DNA from: Acomys russatus
Taxonomy: Eukaryota > Chordata > Mammalia > Rodentia > Muridae
Direction of reading: 5' to 3'
Assembly (NCBI RefSeq): GCF_903995435.1
Contig: NC_067150.1
Coordinates: 41,617,988-41,681,987 of the forward strand
DNA: 64,000 nucleotides
Positions within the stretch are counted from its first letter, which is position 1, and each line of letters starts with the position of its first letter. Positions 32,786 through 42,600 of the stretch are shown in pieces. The position numbers were made by a program, and so were the translations under genes. The notes below the pieces were generated by a model, which saw only the letters and a list, made by a program, of their open reading frames with translations, did no database searches and was not told the origin of the DNA.

Positions 32786-34099
32786 AAAGTCTATATATTT
32801 AAATTTTATTATAATTTATTCATATTACATCCTGGATTCTTATTCCCTTACTTGTGTCTTCCCATTCCTACCTTCCTTCCCTCTCTCCTGGACCTCTGAT
32901 AGAAGGGGCCCTTCTCTCCCACCGTATGACCACCGCCTATCAGGTCTCATCTGGATAGCCTACATCCCCTTCCTCTGTGTGCCCGCAAGGCTTCCCCACC
33001 AAGGGGAAGTGGTGAGATCAAATTGGGGACACCAGAGTTCATGTCAGAATCTCCTCACAGCCATGGAGAATGAGCTGTCCAATGGCTATATCTGAACAGG
33101 GGGTCTAAGTTTACTGCATATATTATCCTTGGTTTATGCAACAGTTTGTGCGTGCCCTCCTGGGTCCAGATCCTCCAGCATTTATGGTCTCCTTGTGGGG
33201 CTTCTGAACCCTCTGGGTCCTTCCATCCTCCCACTCTTCCACATCACTTTCAGCATTCTGCCTAGAGTCTGGCTGCAAGTCCCACCATCTGTCCTGATCC
33301 CCCACTGGGTGGAGTCTCTCAGAGGACATCTATGTTGGGCTAATATTCACTTATAGATGAGTATATACCATGCGTGTCTTTCTGGGTCTGGGTTACCTCA
33401 CTCAGGATAATCATCTCTAGTTCCATCCATTTGCCTGCAAATTTCAAGATTTTTCTTGTTTTTAATAGATGAGTAGTATTCCATTGTGTAAATGTGCCAC
33501 AGTTTCTTTATCCATTTTTCAGTTGAAGTACATCAACTGTTTCCAGATTCTGGCTATTATGAATAAAGCTTCTATGAACATAGTTGAGCAAATGTCCTCG
33601 CTGTATGGTGGAGCATCTTTTGGGTGTATTCCCAGGAGTGGTATGGCTGGATCTTGAGGCACAATTATTGCCAGTTTCCTGAGAAAGCACCAGATTGATT
33701 TCCAAAGTTATACAAGTTTGCACCCCCACCAGCAATGGAGGAGTGTTCCCCTTTCTCCACATCCTCACTAGCATGTGCTGTCACTTGAGTTTTTTATCTT
33801 AGTCATTCAGATTGGTACAAGATGCAATCTCATAGTTGTTTTGATTTGTATTTCCCTGATAACTAAGGATGCTGAGCATTTCTTAAGTGTTGAGAATTCT
33901 CTGTTTAGCTCTGTGTCCCACTTTTTAATTGGATAATTTGGTTTGGTGGTATTTAATTTCTCGAATTCTTTACTATTTTGGATATGACCCCTTTGTCGGA
34001 TGAAGGGTTGGTGAAGATCTTTTCCCAGTTGGAACCTCATGAAACTGAAAGCTTCTGAAGGCAAAGGACACTGTCAACAGAACAAAATGAAAGTCTATA
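32786..34099 (-). mobile_element. L1 insertion with inverted 5' end and target duplication
   Basis: From 32796 to about 34037 the sequence is reverse-oriented L1, from 3' UTR into ORF2 ('attccattgtgtaaatgtgc', 'tatggctggatcttgaggc', 'ccctttgtcggatgaagg', 'gaagatcttttcccagttgg'). At about 34040 the orientation flips. 34042..34089 reads 'atgaaactgaaagcttctga', 'aggcaaaggacactgtcaac' and 'agaacaaaatg', the L1 segment normally just upstream, on the plus strand. The flanks 'aaagtctata' match at 32786..32795 and 34090..34099. This is the twin-priming signature. Confidence 0.88.
34042..34089 (+). mobile_element. Inverted 5' segment of the L1 at 32796
   Basis: This 48-bp L1 ORF2 piece runs on the plus strand, whereas the rest of the insertion is minus. 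In intact L1 its end ('acaaaatg') lies only a few bases upstream of the start of the minus segment, so the two pieces account for one RNA template. Confidence 0.85.
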
Positions 34100-34372
34100 A
34101 TTTTCAATATTAAAAAAAGACCAAGACCTGCAACAGTCAGTCCACAGACTAAAAACTCCATAAGGAAGTTAATTCACACTGTACCCTTTGTCCAAAGGAA
34201 AATAAAGTTATTGGTTTATGAAGGCCACAGGAAATAATCACGAGGAACGTATGTTGTCACAAATGAAAAAAAGTCCCTCAACTGGCTAGCTTAGACTGGG
34301 CTTTCTAAATATTGGATCATGTGGACCTTAAAAATAGACTATTGATTACATTTCTTTTGGTTGACCCTTTGA

Positions 34373-34555
34373 AAATATTTATTTTTATTATGTCTGTATA
34401 AATGAATTACACCATATGCATGCCTGGTGTCCAGAGTCCAGAAGAGAGTATCAGATGCCGCAGAACTAGAGTTATAGATAGTTGTGAACTGGGAAGCAAG
34501 CCTGAGTCCTATGGAAGAGCAGCAACTGCTCTCAGCCACTGCCCCATCTCTTTAG
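34373..34555 (-). mobile_element. B3/B2-family SINE
   Basis: 'atttatttttattatgtctg', 'gtgtccagagtccagaagag', 'agagttatagatagttgtga', 'aagcctgagtcctatggaag' and 'agccactgccccatctcttt' form the B3 order in reverse. Confidence 0.88.
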
Positions 34556-34918
34556 TGACAGGTTCCCCTTCTTATCTGATTCCATTCTTTTGTGGGGCAC
34601 ATATCAATTCACATGCATGCTTGTCATTTGAATAAACACGCCAGATGGGGACAGTCATCTCCAAAGTTGATCCCAAACTGCTGAGCTGTACTGTGCTGCT
34701 GAGCACTGTGTGAGCTGCAGTCGCCGTTGGCTTTTTCTTCATCATCATACCTTTTAAGATGCTTCAGAGCTAAAGTCCCATTTTTCATTTGTCCTCCTCT
34801 ACTGTAGACCATGCCTTCCATGTCATGTCAAGAATGATACTCACGTAAGGTCACAAAGATGGTTTATCTGTGTTCATGTCTACAAAAACTAGAGGCTAAG
34901 GTTTCATACTCAAGGGTA
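34556..34918. other. Unique non-coding DNA
   Basis: No repeat or exon recognised. It contains a short 'ctgctgagc' duplication near 34680. Confidence 0.4.
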
Positions 34919-35016
34919 TGGGGCCAGCAAAACGGCTCAGCTGGTAAAGGTGCTTGCCACTAACCCTGAGGATCCCTGGGACTTCACACGTACCACCAAG
35001 TCATATATGTGTGTAA

Positions 35017-35055
<39 letters not shown>

Positions 35056-35072
35056 ACATGTAAAAATTCTAG
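34919..35072 (+). mobile_element. tRNA-derived SINE (B4/B2-like) with (CA)n
   Basis: 'ggggccagcaaaacggctca', 'gctggtaaaggtgcttgcca' and 'gaggatccctgggacttcac' form the tRNA-like head. A (CA)n run at 35016..35055 sits where the tail would be. Confidence 0.75.
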
Positions 35073-35077
35073 TTTGA

Positions 35078-35216
35078 AGCTGGACATGGTGATGCACACC
35101 TGTACTAGACTGCCAGCACTCAGGGAGGCAGAAGCAGGGGAATTTCTGTGAGTTCAAGGCTATCCTGGTCTACAAAGTGAGTCCAAAAACCCTGTTTTGA
35201 AAAACAAAACAAAAAT
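35078..35216 (+). mobile_element. B1 SINE
   Basis: 'agctggacatggtgatgcac', 'gccagcactcagggaggcag', 'gtgagttcaaggctatcctg', 'gtctacaaagtgagtcc' and 'ccctgttttgaaaaacaaaa' form a complete B1 in sense orientation, directly after the SINE at 34919. The B box is 'gttcaaggctat'. Confidence 0.93.
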
Positions 35217-35838
35217 CTAGATTGATCTATGGTCTACTGTGAATGAGTTACTTTAATAGGCAATGCGGATTGAGTTTTAGCCACCACTCACATCAGCCTG
35301 CTTCTCCCCCTCTTCCTCTTTCCCCTCACACACAAACATAGAAATATTCTAGCACCTTTTATGGAAAAAATTATTCTCACATCCTGAATTTCTTTGTACT
35401 TGGGTGGAAAGCCAGATACCCATTTAGCAGTGTGCCTGCCTCTAGGCTGTCTGTTAACTTTTCTGGCTCTCCCTAGCTATCAATAGCCAACCACCTTGAT
35501 AATTGTAGTTTAATATATCTAACAGATCTTGGTCTTGGGATTTGATGATGTCAGCCCTTCCTCTCCTTTTCTCTTTTCCACAATTTTTTTCTGGCATTGT
35601 TAGGTTCCTGGGACTTTCACCAGGACTTTTAAAAATCAACTTGTTGGGGTTTCATTAGCATTACATAAATTGCTATATAAATTTGGTAAGAACTAGCCTT
35701 GCTAAAACACTGAGTCAGATTCTGCTGTACTCATAGACCAGTGCCTTGCTCAGCCATTATCAGTGAAGCTTCCTCCTACAGCAGATGGGAACAAATACGT
35801 ATACCCACAGCCAGCTATTACTCAGAGAGAAAGAGACC
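35217..35838. other. Unique non-coding DNA
   Basis: No repeat or exon recognised. Confidence 0.4.
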
Positions 35839-35839
35839 T

Positions 35840-36375
35840 TGGAACTCTAAATGAGACATCTCCGTCAAACTGTTCCCTTTGGGCCTCAGGGAACCTGCAG
35901 AAGAAGAAGTGAAAAGAATGAAAATGCCAGAAGGATGGAGGACACTAAGAAAACAAGACCCTCAATAAACATGATCAAAGCTCGCAGGGACCCACAGAGA
36001 CTGGTGCAGCATGCACTATGCACTGGTCCACACCTAGTCCTCTGCATGCATATTATGGCTTACAGTTTAGTGTTTTTATGGGATTCCTGGAAGTGAGAAC
36101 AAGTGGGTCTCTGGTTCTTGAGCCTTCTTTTGTGCTCTTTTCCTTCTGCTTCTTTGTCTTGTACAATCCTGATGTGATGGTTTTTGTTCTATATTATATT
36201 TTACTTTGTTATATTTTTATTATTATACTTTAGAAACCTGTTTGTTGTCTAATGAGAGACAGAAAAGGATGGGAGGGAAAGTGGAAGGAACTGTAAAGAG
36301 TAGAGGGAGAAGGACTGTAATCAGGATATATTATATGAGAAAAAATCTATTTTCAATAAAAGGAAAAAATATTGA
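35840..36375 (+). mobile_element. Lx-type L1 3' UTR
   Basis: 'aaatgagacatctccgtcaa', 'actgttccctttgggcctca', 'gccagaaggatggagg', 'cccacagagactggtgcagc', 'acctgtttgttgtctaatga' and 'atcaggatatattatatgag' run in the order of the murine Lx 3' UTR and end in an A-rich tail near 36372. Confidence 0.82.
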
Positions 36376-36399
36376 GTCATTTGACCGAGGTCCATAACA

Positions 36400-37060
36400 T
36401 TGATTTCTATGTAGTCAAGTCTTTAATTTTTCTTAGTAATCTATTTTTTTTTTTGATAGACTGGCATTGATGTCCTTAGTTACATTTATGTCTAAGCATT
36501 TCTCTACTTTTCTTTTTGCTACAGCAAGAAATAGTACTATAATATTTCCAATTCATTATTATAAATGAATTATCATTTTATTTTTTATATAGATAATCAT
36601 GCCATCTACAAAGAAAGACAGTATTATCTCTTTTCCACTATGAACACTTTTTCTTTTCTTCACTTATTCCAATAGCTAAAGCTTCCAGTGAGAAACTGAC
36701 CACAAGTAACAGAGACTTTTTTAGTTTTTATTATTTCTCTTTTTTTATTTGTTTGGTTTTTTTGTTTTTGTTTTGTTTTGTTTTGTTTTTTGTTGTTGTT
36801 GTTGTTGTTGTTTTGAAACACAGTTTCTTTGTGTATCCTTGGCTGTCCTGGACTCACTTTGTAGACCAGGCTGGCCTTGAACTCACAGAGATCCTCCTGC
36901 CTCTGCCTCCCCAGTGGTGAGATTACAGGCATGAGCCACCATGCTGGGCTCTATTTTTTTAAGACAGTAATAATTTTGCCTTTTACAGTATGTGATGTTA
37001 GTTGTAGATTTTTAACAAATGTTATTATAAATTGTTTTTCTTCTACTTCCAGATCCATTC
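36400..37060 (-). mobile_element. Ancient L1 ORF2 relic, interrupted by B1
   Basis: On the minus strand the text matches ORF2: 'atttatgtctaagcatttct', 'ataatcatgccatctacaaa' and 'ccaatagctaaagcttccag' on the left of the B1, then 'cagtatgtgatgttagttgt' and 'agatttttaacaaatgttat' on its right. The left and right pieces are adjacent in intact L1. Confidence 0.75.
36715..36952 (-). mobile_element. B1 SINE with long T-rich tail
   Basis: A tail of mixed TTTG/TTG units (36740..36812) precedes 'gaaacacagtttctttgtgt', 'atccttggctgtcctggact', 'gtagaccaggctggccttga' and 'gcatgagccaccatgctggg'. It is inserted in the L1 relic. Confidence 0.93.
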
Positions 37061-37069
37061 GCGTTTCTA

Positions 37070-37640
37070 CAAGTTTCATTCTTCCTTATTACCAAATAAA
37101 ACTCCACTGGGTATATACACACATTTTCTTAAACATTAATTTATTGATAGGCACACAGGGTGGTTTCATAGCTTAGTTATTATTACGAAAAGTGCCGCAG
37201 TGAGTGTGGGTGTGCAGACATCTCTTTGGTGTGCTGACTTCATTTGCTTTAACAACAACAACAACAACAAAACACCCTGGAGAGGAGTAATTCAATCAAA
37301 CAGAAGGTCTAATTGTATATCTAAAGACCGTCTCTACTACTTCCCGTGTGAGGTGGAACTAATTCATCCTCACAAAACAGTGTCTATGAATTTGTTACCA
37401 CCCCTTATCAACATTTATTTTCTATTTGTTTGTTCACTTAATAAGAGTCATTCCAACTGGTATAAATTGATGTCCCATCCATTTTTATGTATTTCACTGA
37501 TGACCACTAAAACTAATGATTTCTTTCCATGTTTGCTGGCCATGTGTTCTTTATCTTTAGTGTTCCATAAAGAAGTGCTATGGCAGCTCATTGGCTGATT
37601 CTTTAACTAAACTACCTGTGCTTCATTGCTTAGCTTTCTG
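37070..37640 (-). mobile_element. Ancient L1 ORF2 3'-end relic
   Basis: 'aacattaatttattgatagg', 'aaaagtgccgcagtgagtgt', 'gggtgtgcagacatctcttt', 'gagtcattccaactggtat' and 'gtttgctggccatgtgttct' match the reverse complement of the ORF2 C-terminal region of an older L1. A (CAA)n patch at 37252..37271 is an internal expansion. The piece belongs 3' of the 36400 relic in L1, so the order is rearranged or two elements are present. Confidence 0.75.
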
Positions 37641-37659
37641 TGCCCTGCACTGCTTTTTA

Positions 37660-38215
37660 TTTTCTATTTATTTCTTGATTTTTAAATTTATTTATTTAGT
37701 TATTCGCTTTACATCCCAATCATAGCTCCCGCCTCTCCTCCAGGTCCCACCCTCCCTACTCCATCATACAAAGACATTTGTTCAACTATGTTCATAGCAG
37801 CTTTATTCATAATAGCTAGAAAATGGAAACAACCCATATGCCCCTCAACCAAAGAATGGATAAAGAAAATGTGGTACCTTTACACAATAGAAAACTACTC
37901 AGCTATTAAAAACAAGGAAATCTTGAAATTTTCAAGCAAATGGATGGGACTAGAGATGATCATCCTGAGTGAGGTAACCCAGACACAGAAAGACACACAT
38001 GGTATGTGCCCATTTACAAGCAGGTATTAGCCATATAGTACAAGATAACCATACTACAATTCACAGAGCCAAAGAAGCTAAGTAACAAGGTGGACCCAAG
38101 GGAGGATGCTTGAATCTCACGCAGAAGGGGAAATAGAACAGACAGACAGCAGAAGTGGTTAAAGAGACAGAACAGGATAAGCAAAGGAGTGCAGAGTAAG
38201 GGAGCCAATCAGCTC
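37660..38215 (-). mobile_element. L1 (Lx-like) with inverted 5' segment
   Basis: 37665..37765 is the L1 3' terminus on the minus strand ('atttatttatttagttattc', 'gctttacatcccaatcatag', 'ctcccgcctctcctcc'). From about 37770 the same family runs on the plus strand: ORF2 C-terminal region, then 3' UTR start ('gaagctaagtaacaaggtgg', 'acccaagggaggatgcttga'). A minus 3' end joined to a plus upstream part is the twin-priming arrangement. A 7-bp 'ctgcttt' flank (37650 and 38220) is only a weak target duplication. Confidence 0.8.
37788..38030 (+). pseudogene. L1 ORF2 C-terminal fragment (80 codons)
   Basis: The frame contains IARKWKQPICPSTKEWIKK, MWYLYTIENYSAIKNKE and KWMGLEMIILSEVTQTQKDTH, the conserved ORF2 C-terminal end. 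It is the open part of the inverted segment of the 37660 L1, lacks endonuclease and RT domains and is dead. Confidence 0.88.
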
Positions 38216-38239
38216 TTCGCTGCTTTAAAGATGCTGATG

Positions 38240-38737
38240 CGCTCTCTTCTCCCTGACTACAATTGAGATGTGAGCTCTACTGTCATCTGTGGCATGGTTG
38301 CTGTACACGAAAAGCATTTCACTTTGTGTACCTCCCTGGATCGCTTTGAAGGTTTTTCTTTTAGCACCGGTTTTTAAAGCAACTTGATTATGATGAGCCC
38401 AGGCAGGAAGTTCCTGTTTGTTGTGCCTGGGGCTTATTGATCTTCTTATATTTGTGGATCTATGTTTTTTATCAAAAAAATTAAAAATTGATCACTTTTT
38501 TTTTCTTTACATGTTTTTTCTCTTTTCTTCCTTCAGGGACTCCAGCTACATTAATATTAGATTTTATGTTTTCCCACACCTCATAGAAGTCTCTCGGAGT
38601 GTTTCTCTGTGTGTTTCATCTTGGAAATCTGTTACTAACTGTAGGTTTTTAACATATGTTGCTATCAAGAATTTCTACCTCCAGTTTCATTCATTATACA
38701 AAAAAAAAAAAAAAAAAAAAAATGGCAGGTTTCATTC

Positions 38738-38774
<37 letters not shown>

Positions 38775-39560
38775 CTTTTGTTTACTATTTTTCTTCCACA
38801 AATACACTGCTAATCTGATCTAACAAATTACGTTTGTGTGTTTGTTTGTTTTTAATTTTAGACTTCATGGTTTTCATCTGTAAAATCATTTCCATGTCTT
38901 TACTTAACTTTTCAACATACAGAAATAAATTCTGAATGCCATCCTAATCCCTCTTTCTCCTAATCTAACACCTGTGTGTCCTCTTGTTTGCTTTCAATTG
39001 ATTGATTTTCCTCCTCATTAGGAGCCCTATTTTTTGTCTTTGTGGAATTCATATTGGCTTTTTATCAATGCCAAACACGATGAAGTACCTTGATGAGTAC
39101 TGTTGGGATTTATATTTATGTATTCATAAAAAATATTCTTGGTTCTTTTCCTGAAACTAGGCTTGAATTGCTGGAAGCTCATGGGTTCTTTTTCATCTCG
39201 CCTTTAAGATTTCTTAGACAGCATCAAGGCAGCATTTAGTCTAGGAATAATTTTGTCAATTCTTACTTTTCCTACTCTACGTTGAACAGAAGTAGAGGGT
39301 CTTTTGAAATTTTTTTAATATTACTAGAAACACTTTCAGCCCACATGAAAATTTTACCACCTCAGGGGCAGGTATTTGGCAGTCAGACCTGTCCATATAC
39401 CTACTTTACTCTTTCAGATAGCTAGACAAATTTGGGGCCCTATGTCACATTGTTTAGTTTATTTAACAAATACATACCCATAAATGTAGCTATGTTGTCA
39501 CTGTTATACAGAATTTTGTTATCTTTTCCTAGTTTACATATCTCTATAGTAATGTGATAT
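38240..39560. mobile_element. Ancient mammalian LINE relic
   Basis: 'gcctggggcttattgatctt', 'ccttcagggactccagctac', 'ctctgtgtgtttcatcttgg', 'ttgattgattttcctcctca' and 'tttagtctaggaataatttt' occur in the order of an old T-rich L1M-like repeat shared by many mammals. I cannot assign its orientation or subfamily. Two poly(A) tracts at 38700..38722 and 38740..38772 interrupt it. Confidence 0.6.
38700..38772. repeat. Two poly(A) tracts
   Basis: A23 and A33 runs are separated by 17 bp ('tggcaggtttcattcct'). They have no SINE or LINE body immediately to their left that would explain them as simple tails. Confidence 0.95.
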
Positions 39561-39888
39561 GGATACATTTCTGATTTTGTGGTTTGATCTGTGATGCTGG
39601 GCTTAAGACATTTGACATGACAAACTTTTCAGTGAGTTTAACTATGTGTTCCTCTGTTTACTTTTGTATATCAGTTTTCTTTAATGCTCAGTGTTCTTTT
39701 GGGGGGAAAATTTTCTGTCTTCGTGGATTTTGCGAGTCAGGAGCTCATACAGAGTATAGTGGCATTGGCTTTTCTTTCCTTCATGATGTCCAGCAGACAA
39801 GTTGGGATGTCATAGTTGGGTGGATCCTGGAAAGCACCTAGAGATCTCATCACCTAAGTGTTTAGTAGTTGACACATGGCATCATCCG
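39561..39888. other. Unassigned non-coding DNA
   Basis: No exon or named repeat recognised between the old LINE relic and the next L1. Confidence 0.35.
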
Positions 39889-40999
39889 CAGCCTTATATG
39901 CAGGAAGCAGCAAGAGCATCACGCTAGGTTTCTCCCTGTGGCCCTCAGAGCTAATAAACAATTTCAGTACAGTGGCAGGATGCAAACACCAGCATGCAAA
40001 AACCAACAGAATTGCCATGTGCCAGAACTATCTGAAAAAAAGAAATCAAGAAAGCTCCTATTTACAATAGCTACCAAGATAAGATTAAAATAAAATACCT
40101 ATGAGCATTTAGCTAAAGAGAGCAATGATCCTCATTAAACACAAATGAGAGAAATTTAAGAGAACACTTTAAGATTGGAAGACATTTGATGTTTATGGAT
40201 TAGAAGAATTAATATTGCTAAAATAGACTTTCTGCCCCAAGTCATCTGCAAATCCTAGGCAATCCCAATCAAGTCAGTAATGATAGCATTTATGAAACAG
40301 ACAAAAAAAAATTCCTAAACTGTGTACAGACTTGCACAAGACCTCCAGCACCCAAAGCAATACTAAAGAAAAATGAACAAAGCTGGACACATCACACTAT
40401 CTGACTTCAAAATATTCTGCAAAGTTATACTGACTAAAATAGCATGGCACTGCTGTCTGTAGAATCAGACACATAGACCAAAAGAACAGAAGAGAGGACA
40501 TGCTTATCACAAGCTGACTTTTGATGAAAGTGCCAAGCATACACAGTAGAGAAAGGACAGGCTCTGTAGCAAATGGTGCTAAGAATACTGGGTATCTATA
40601 TGCCAAAGAATAAAAAAAGACACCCTTCTCTGATCATGTACAAAACCCACTTCAAAATAAACCAGACTTAAGTATAAAAGCAGAAACTATGGAAGTACTA
40701 GAAAAAAATAGAGGAGAAACACTTTAAGACATTTGTCAGGGCAGAAATGGTTTTGGAGATGATCTTAAAAGGCAAGGCATCAAGATGAAACAAAAAATAA
40801 GTCAACTAAAACACTTCTGAAGAGAAAGAAACAATTAATAGAATAAAAAGACATCATACTCACAGGGTAGGAGAGAAATACTTGCCAACTATCCATTCAA
40901 CATGAGATTAATATCCAAGATATAGCAGGAAGTCAAATTATTCAATAATATATATTATGTATACAATAATAATAATATATATAAGGAGTCTAATTTTTT

Positions 41000-41155
41000 G
41001 TTGTTGTTTTGTTTTGTTTTGTTTTGTTTTTTGAGACAAGGTTTCTCTGTGTAGCCTTGGCTATCCTGGACTCACTTTGTAGACCAGGCTGACCTTGAAC
41101 TCACAGTGATCTGCCTCCTGAGTCCCTAGGATTAAAGGTGTGTACCACCATGCAA
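41000..41155 (-). mobile_element. B1 SINE (3' part of composite)
   Basis: A (TTTTG)n tail is followed by 'gagacaaggtttctctgtgt', 'agccttggctatcctggact', 'gtagaccaggctgaccttga' and 'taaaggtgtgtaccaccatg'. The sequence right of its head does not repeat the left flank, so it lacks its own target duplication. Confidence 0.95.
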
Positions 41156-41261
41156 GTGCTGAACCAGATCTCCAGCCCACCGCCTGCACTTCTTTGACAA
41201 TCGCCCGTTAGTTTCTAGCATGGCATCTCTCTTAAAGACCTGTGTGAGTGGCTACCACACT

Positions 41262-41453
41262 GTGCTTTTTTTTTTTTTTTTAAGATTTATCATGTACATA
41301 GTGCTCTGCCTGCATGTGTGCCTGCATGCCAAAAGATGGCCCCAGATCTCATTATAGATGGTTGTGAGCTACCATGTGGTTGCTGGGAATTGAATTCAGA
41401 ACCTCTGGAAGAGCAATCAGTGCTCTTAACCACTGAGCCATCTCTCCAGTCAG
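41262..41453 (-). mobile_element. B2 SINE (5' part of composite)
   Basis: A poly(T) tail, then 'tagtgctctgcctgcatgtg', 'gatctcattatagatggttg', 'gtgagctaccatgtggttgc' and 'ttaaccactgagccatctct' ending 'ccag', is the standard B2 in reverse. An 'aaaa' at 41332..41335 would be a TTTT pol III stop in the B2 RNA. The usual B2 has 'gaag' there, so it probably arose after insertion. Confidence 0.95.
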
Positions 41454-41614
41454 CAGGAGTCTAATTTTTTAAATGGGCAAAAACTCCGAATAAACCCTTC
41501 TCAATGAAAGCTTGTCACCAGCCAAAAGATGCAAGAAAACATACCCAACACAAACTATCATGGGAATGCAAACCCACATCTTGAGGAGACAGCAGGGCTA
41601 TCATCAAGAAGACA

Positions 41615-41813
41615 AAATAGGATCAGAGATATGGCTCAGCAGGCAAAGGCATGTTCTGCTGAGCCTTGTGGCCTGAGTTCAACCTCAAGAACCACATGGT
41701 AGAAGAAGTAAATGACTCCCACAAGTTGTCCTCTGACTACCACATATGTGCAGAGACATGAACATACCTCCCTGGCACATACACAACCAAATAAATGCAA
41801 AACAATATAAAGT
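41615..41813 (+). mobile_element. tRNA-derived rodent SINE (B2/B4-like)
   Basis: 'cagagatatggctcagcagg', 'gagccttgtggcctgagttc', 'aagaaccacatggtagaaga' and 'cacaagttgtcctctgacta' match the same SINE type as 31985. A possible target duplication 'agaagaca' lies at 41607..41614 and 41814..41821. It is inserted in the L1 relic. Confidence 0.82.
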
Positions 41814-42600
41814 AGAAGACAGTGTAGCAAGAATGAAGAAAAACTTTCACACCACTGATAGAGATGTAAAGTACTACATGCAATCTTCATGGGAAACACC
41901 ACACAGGTTCCTTAAAAATAAAAATGGAAATATTGTACGATTCAGAAATCCCATTACTAGGTATGTAGTTAATGACCAGTAAATTGGGCTATCAAAGACA
42001 TCTAAACTCCAACCTTCATTGCAGCACTGCTCACAATAGCCAAACGGGAGTCAACATAAAGGTTCTTCAATAATTTTTTTAATGCAGAATATATTCACAG
42101 TGAATGCTTATCCAATGAGAGAGAATGGCATTTGTGGTGATATGGATAGCACTGGAGGACATTGTGTTAAGCGAAATAGTATAGGCATGAAAAGAAATTA
42201 CTGCATGTTCTCACTTACATGTAGAAACCAAAACAGTTGCTTTCATGGAAGTAGGGAGAGGAACAGTGGTTATGAGAGGCTGGAAAGGGTAGAAGGAGAA
42301 GGAAATATAGAGACAACTGGCTTAAAACTCAGGAGAAGATAGAAAGAGTTTTCTGGAGCATGTTGTAATAACTGTAGTTGGCATGATTTTGTTATAATGC
42401 ATTTCCAAGTAGCTGGAAGAAAAGATGTTTTACTCTTCTTAACCCCAAAGAAAAGATACATCTTTGAAGTGATGGATATGGTATTTATTTATAATTTCAT
42501 CTTTACACAATGTGTGTATATGCCAAAATTTTACCTGCCATCACCTAAGTATGTACAATTACTGATGTGTCATTTGGAAATAAAATAATGTTGCTGGATA

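Larger units (their letters stand above)
40984..41470 (-). mobile_element. B2-spacer-B1 composite retroposon with 16-bp target duplication
   Basis: From right to left on the minus strand: a B2 head at about 41452, the B2 body and its A-tail (T16 at about 41265..41280), roughly 110 bp of non-SINE sequence, a full B1, and a final A-rich tail ending at 41000. Identical 'aggagtctaatttttt' copies lie outside the whole assembly (40984..40999 and 41455..41470). Neither SINE alone has a matching flank. This suggests one insertion of a read-through RNA that started in B2. Confidence 0.75.
39890..42600 (+). mobile_element. Ancient L1 (L1M-like): ORF2 second half and 3' UTR
   Basis: Sense-strand order: 'tcctatttacaatagctacc', 'atcctaggcaatcccaatca', 'agctggacacatcacactat', 'aaatagcatggcactgctgt', 'taatatccaagatatagc', 'tcacaatagccaaacggg' and 'tgcatgttctcacttacatg' through ORF2. 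A 3' UTR follows with 'ggagcatgttgtaataactg' and 'gaagtgatggatatgg'. Frames are broken throughout. It hosts a B2-B1 composite (40984..41470) and another SINE (41615..41813). Confidence 0.88.

Noticed and set aside
35851..36397. Overlapping open frames in the Lx 3' UTR
   Set aside because: The sequence is recognised as the non-coding Lx 3' UTR.
37252..37271. Short (CAA)n coding-like Asn/Gln run
   Set aside because: It is an internal expansion inside an L1 relic.
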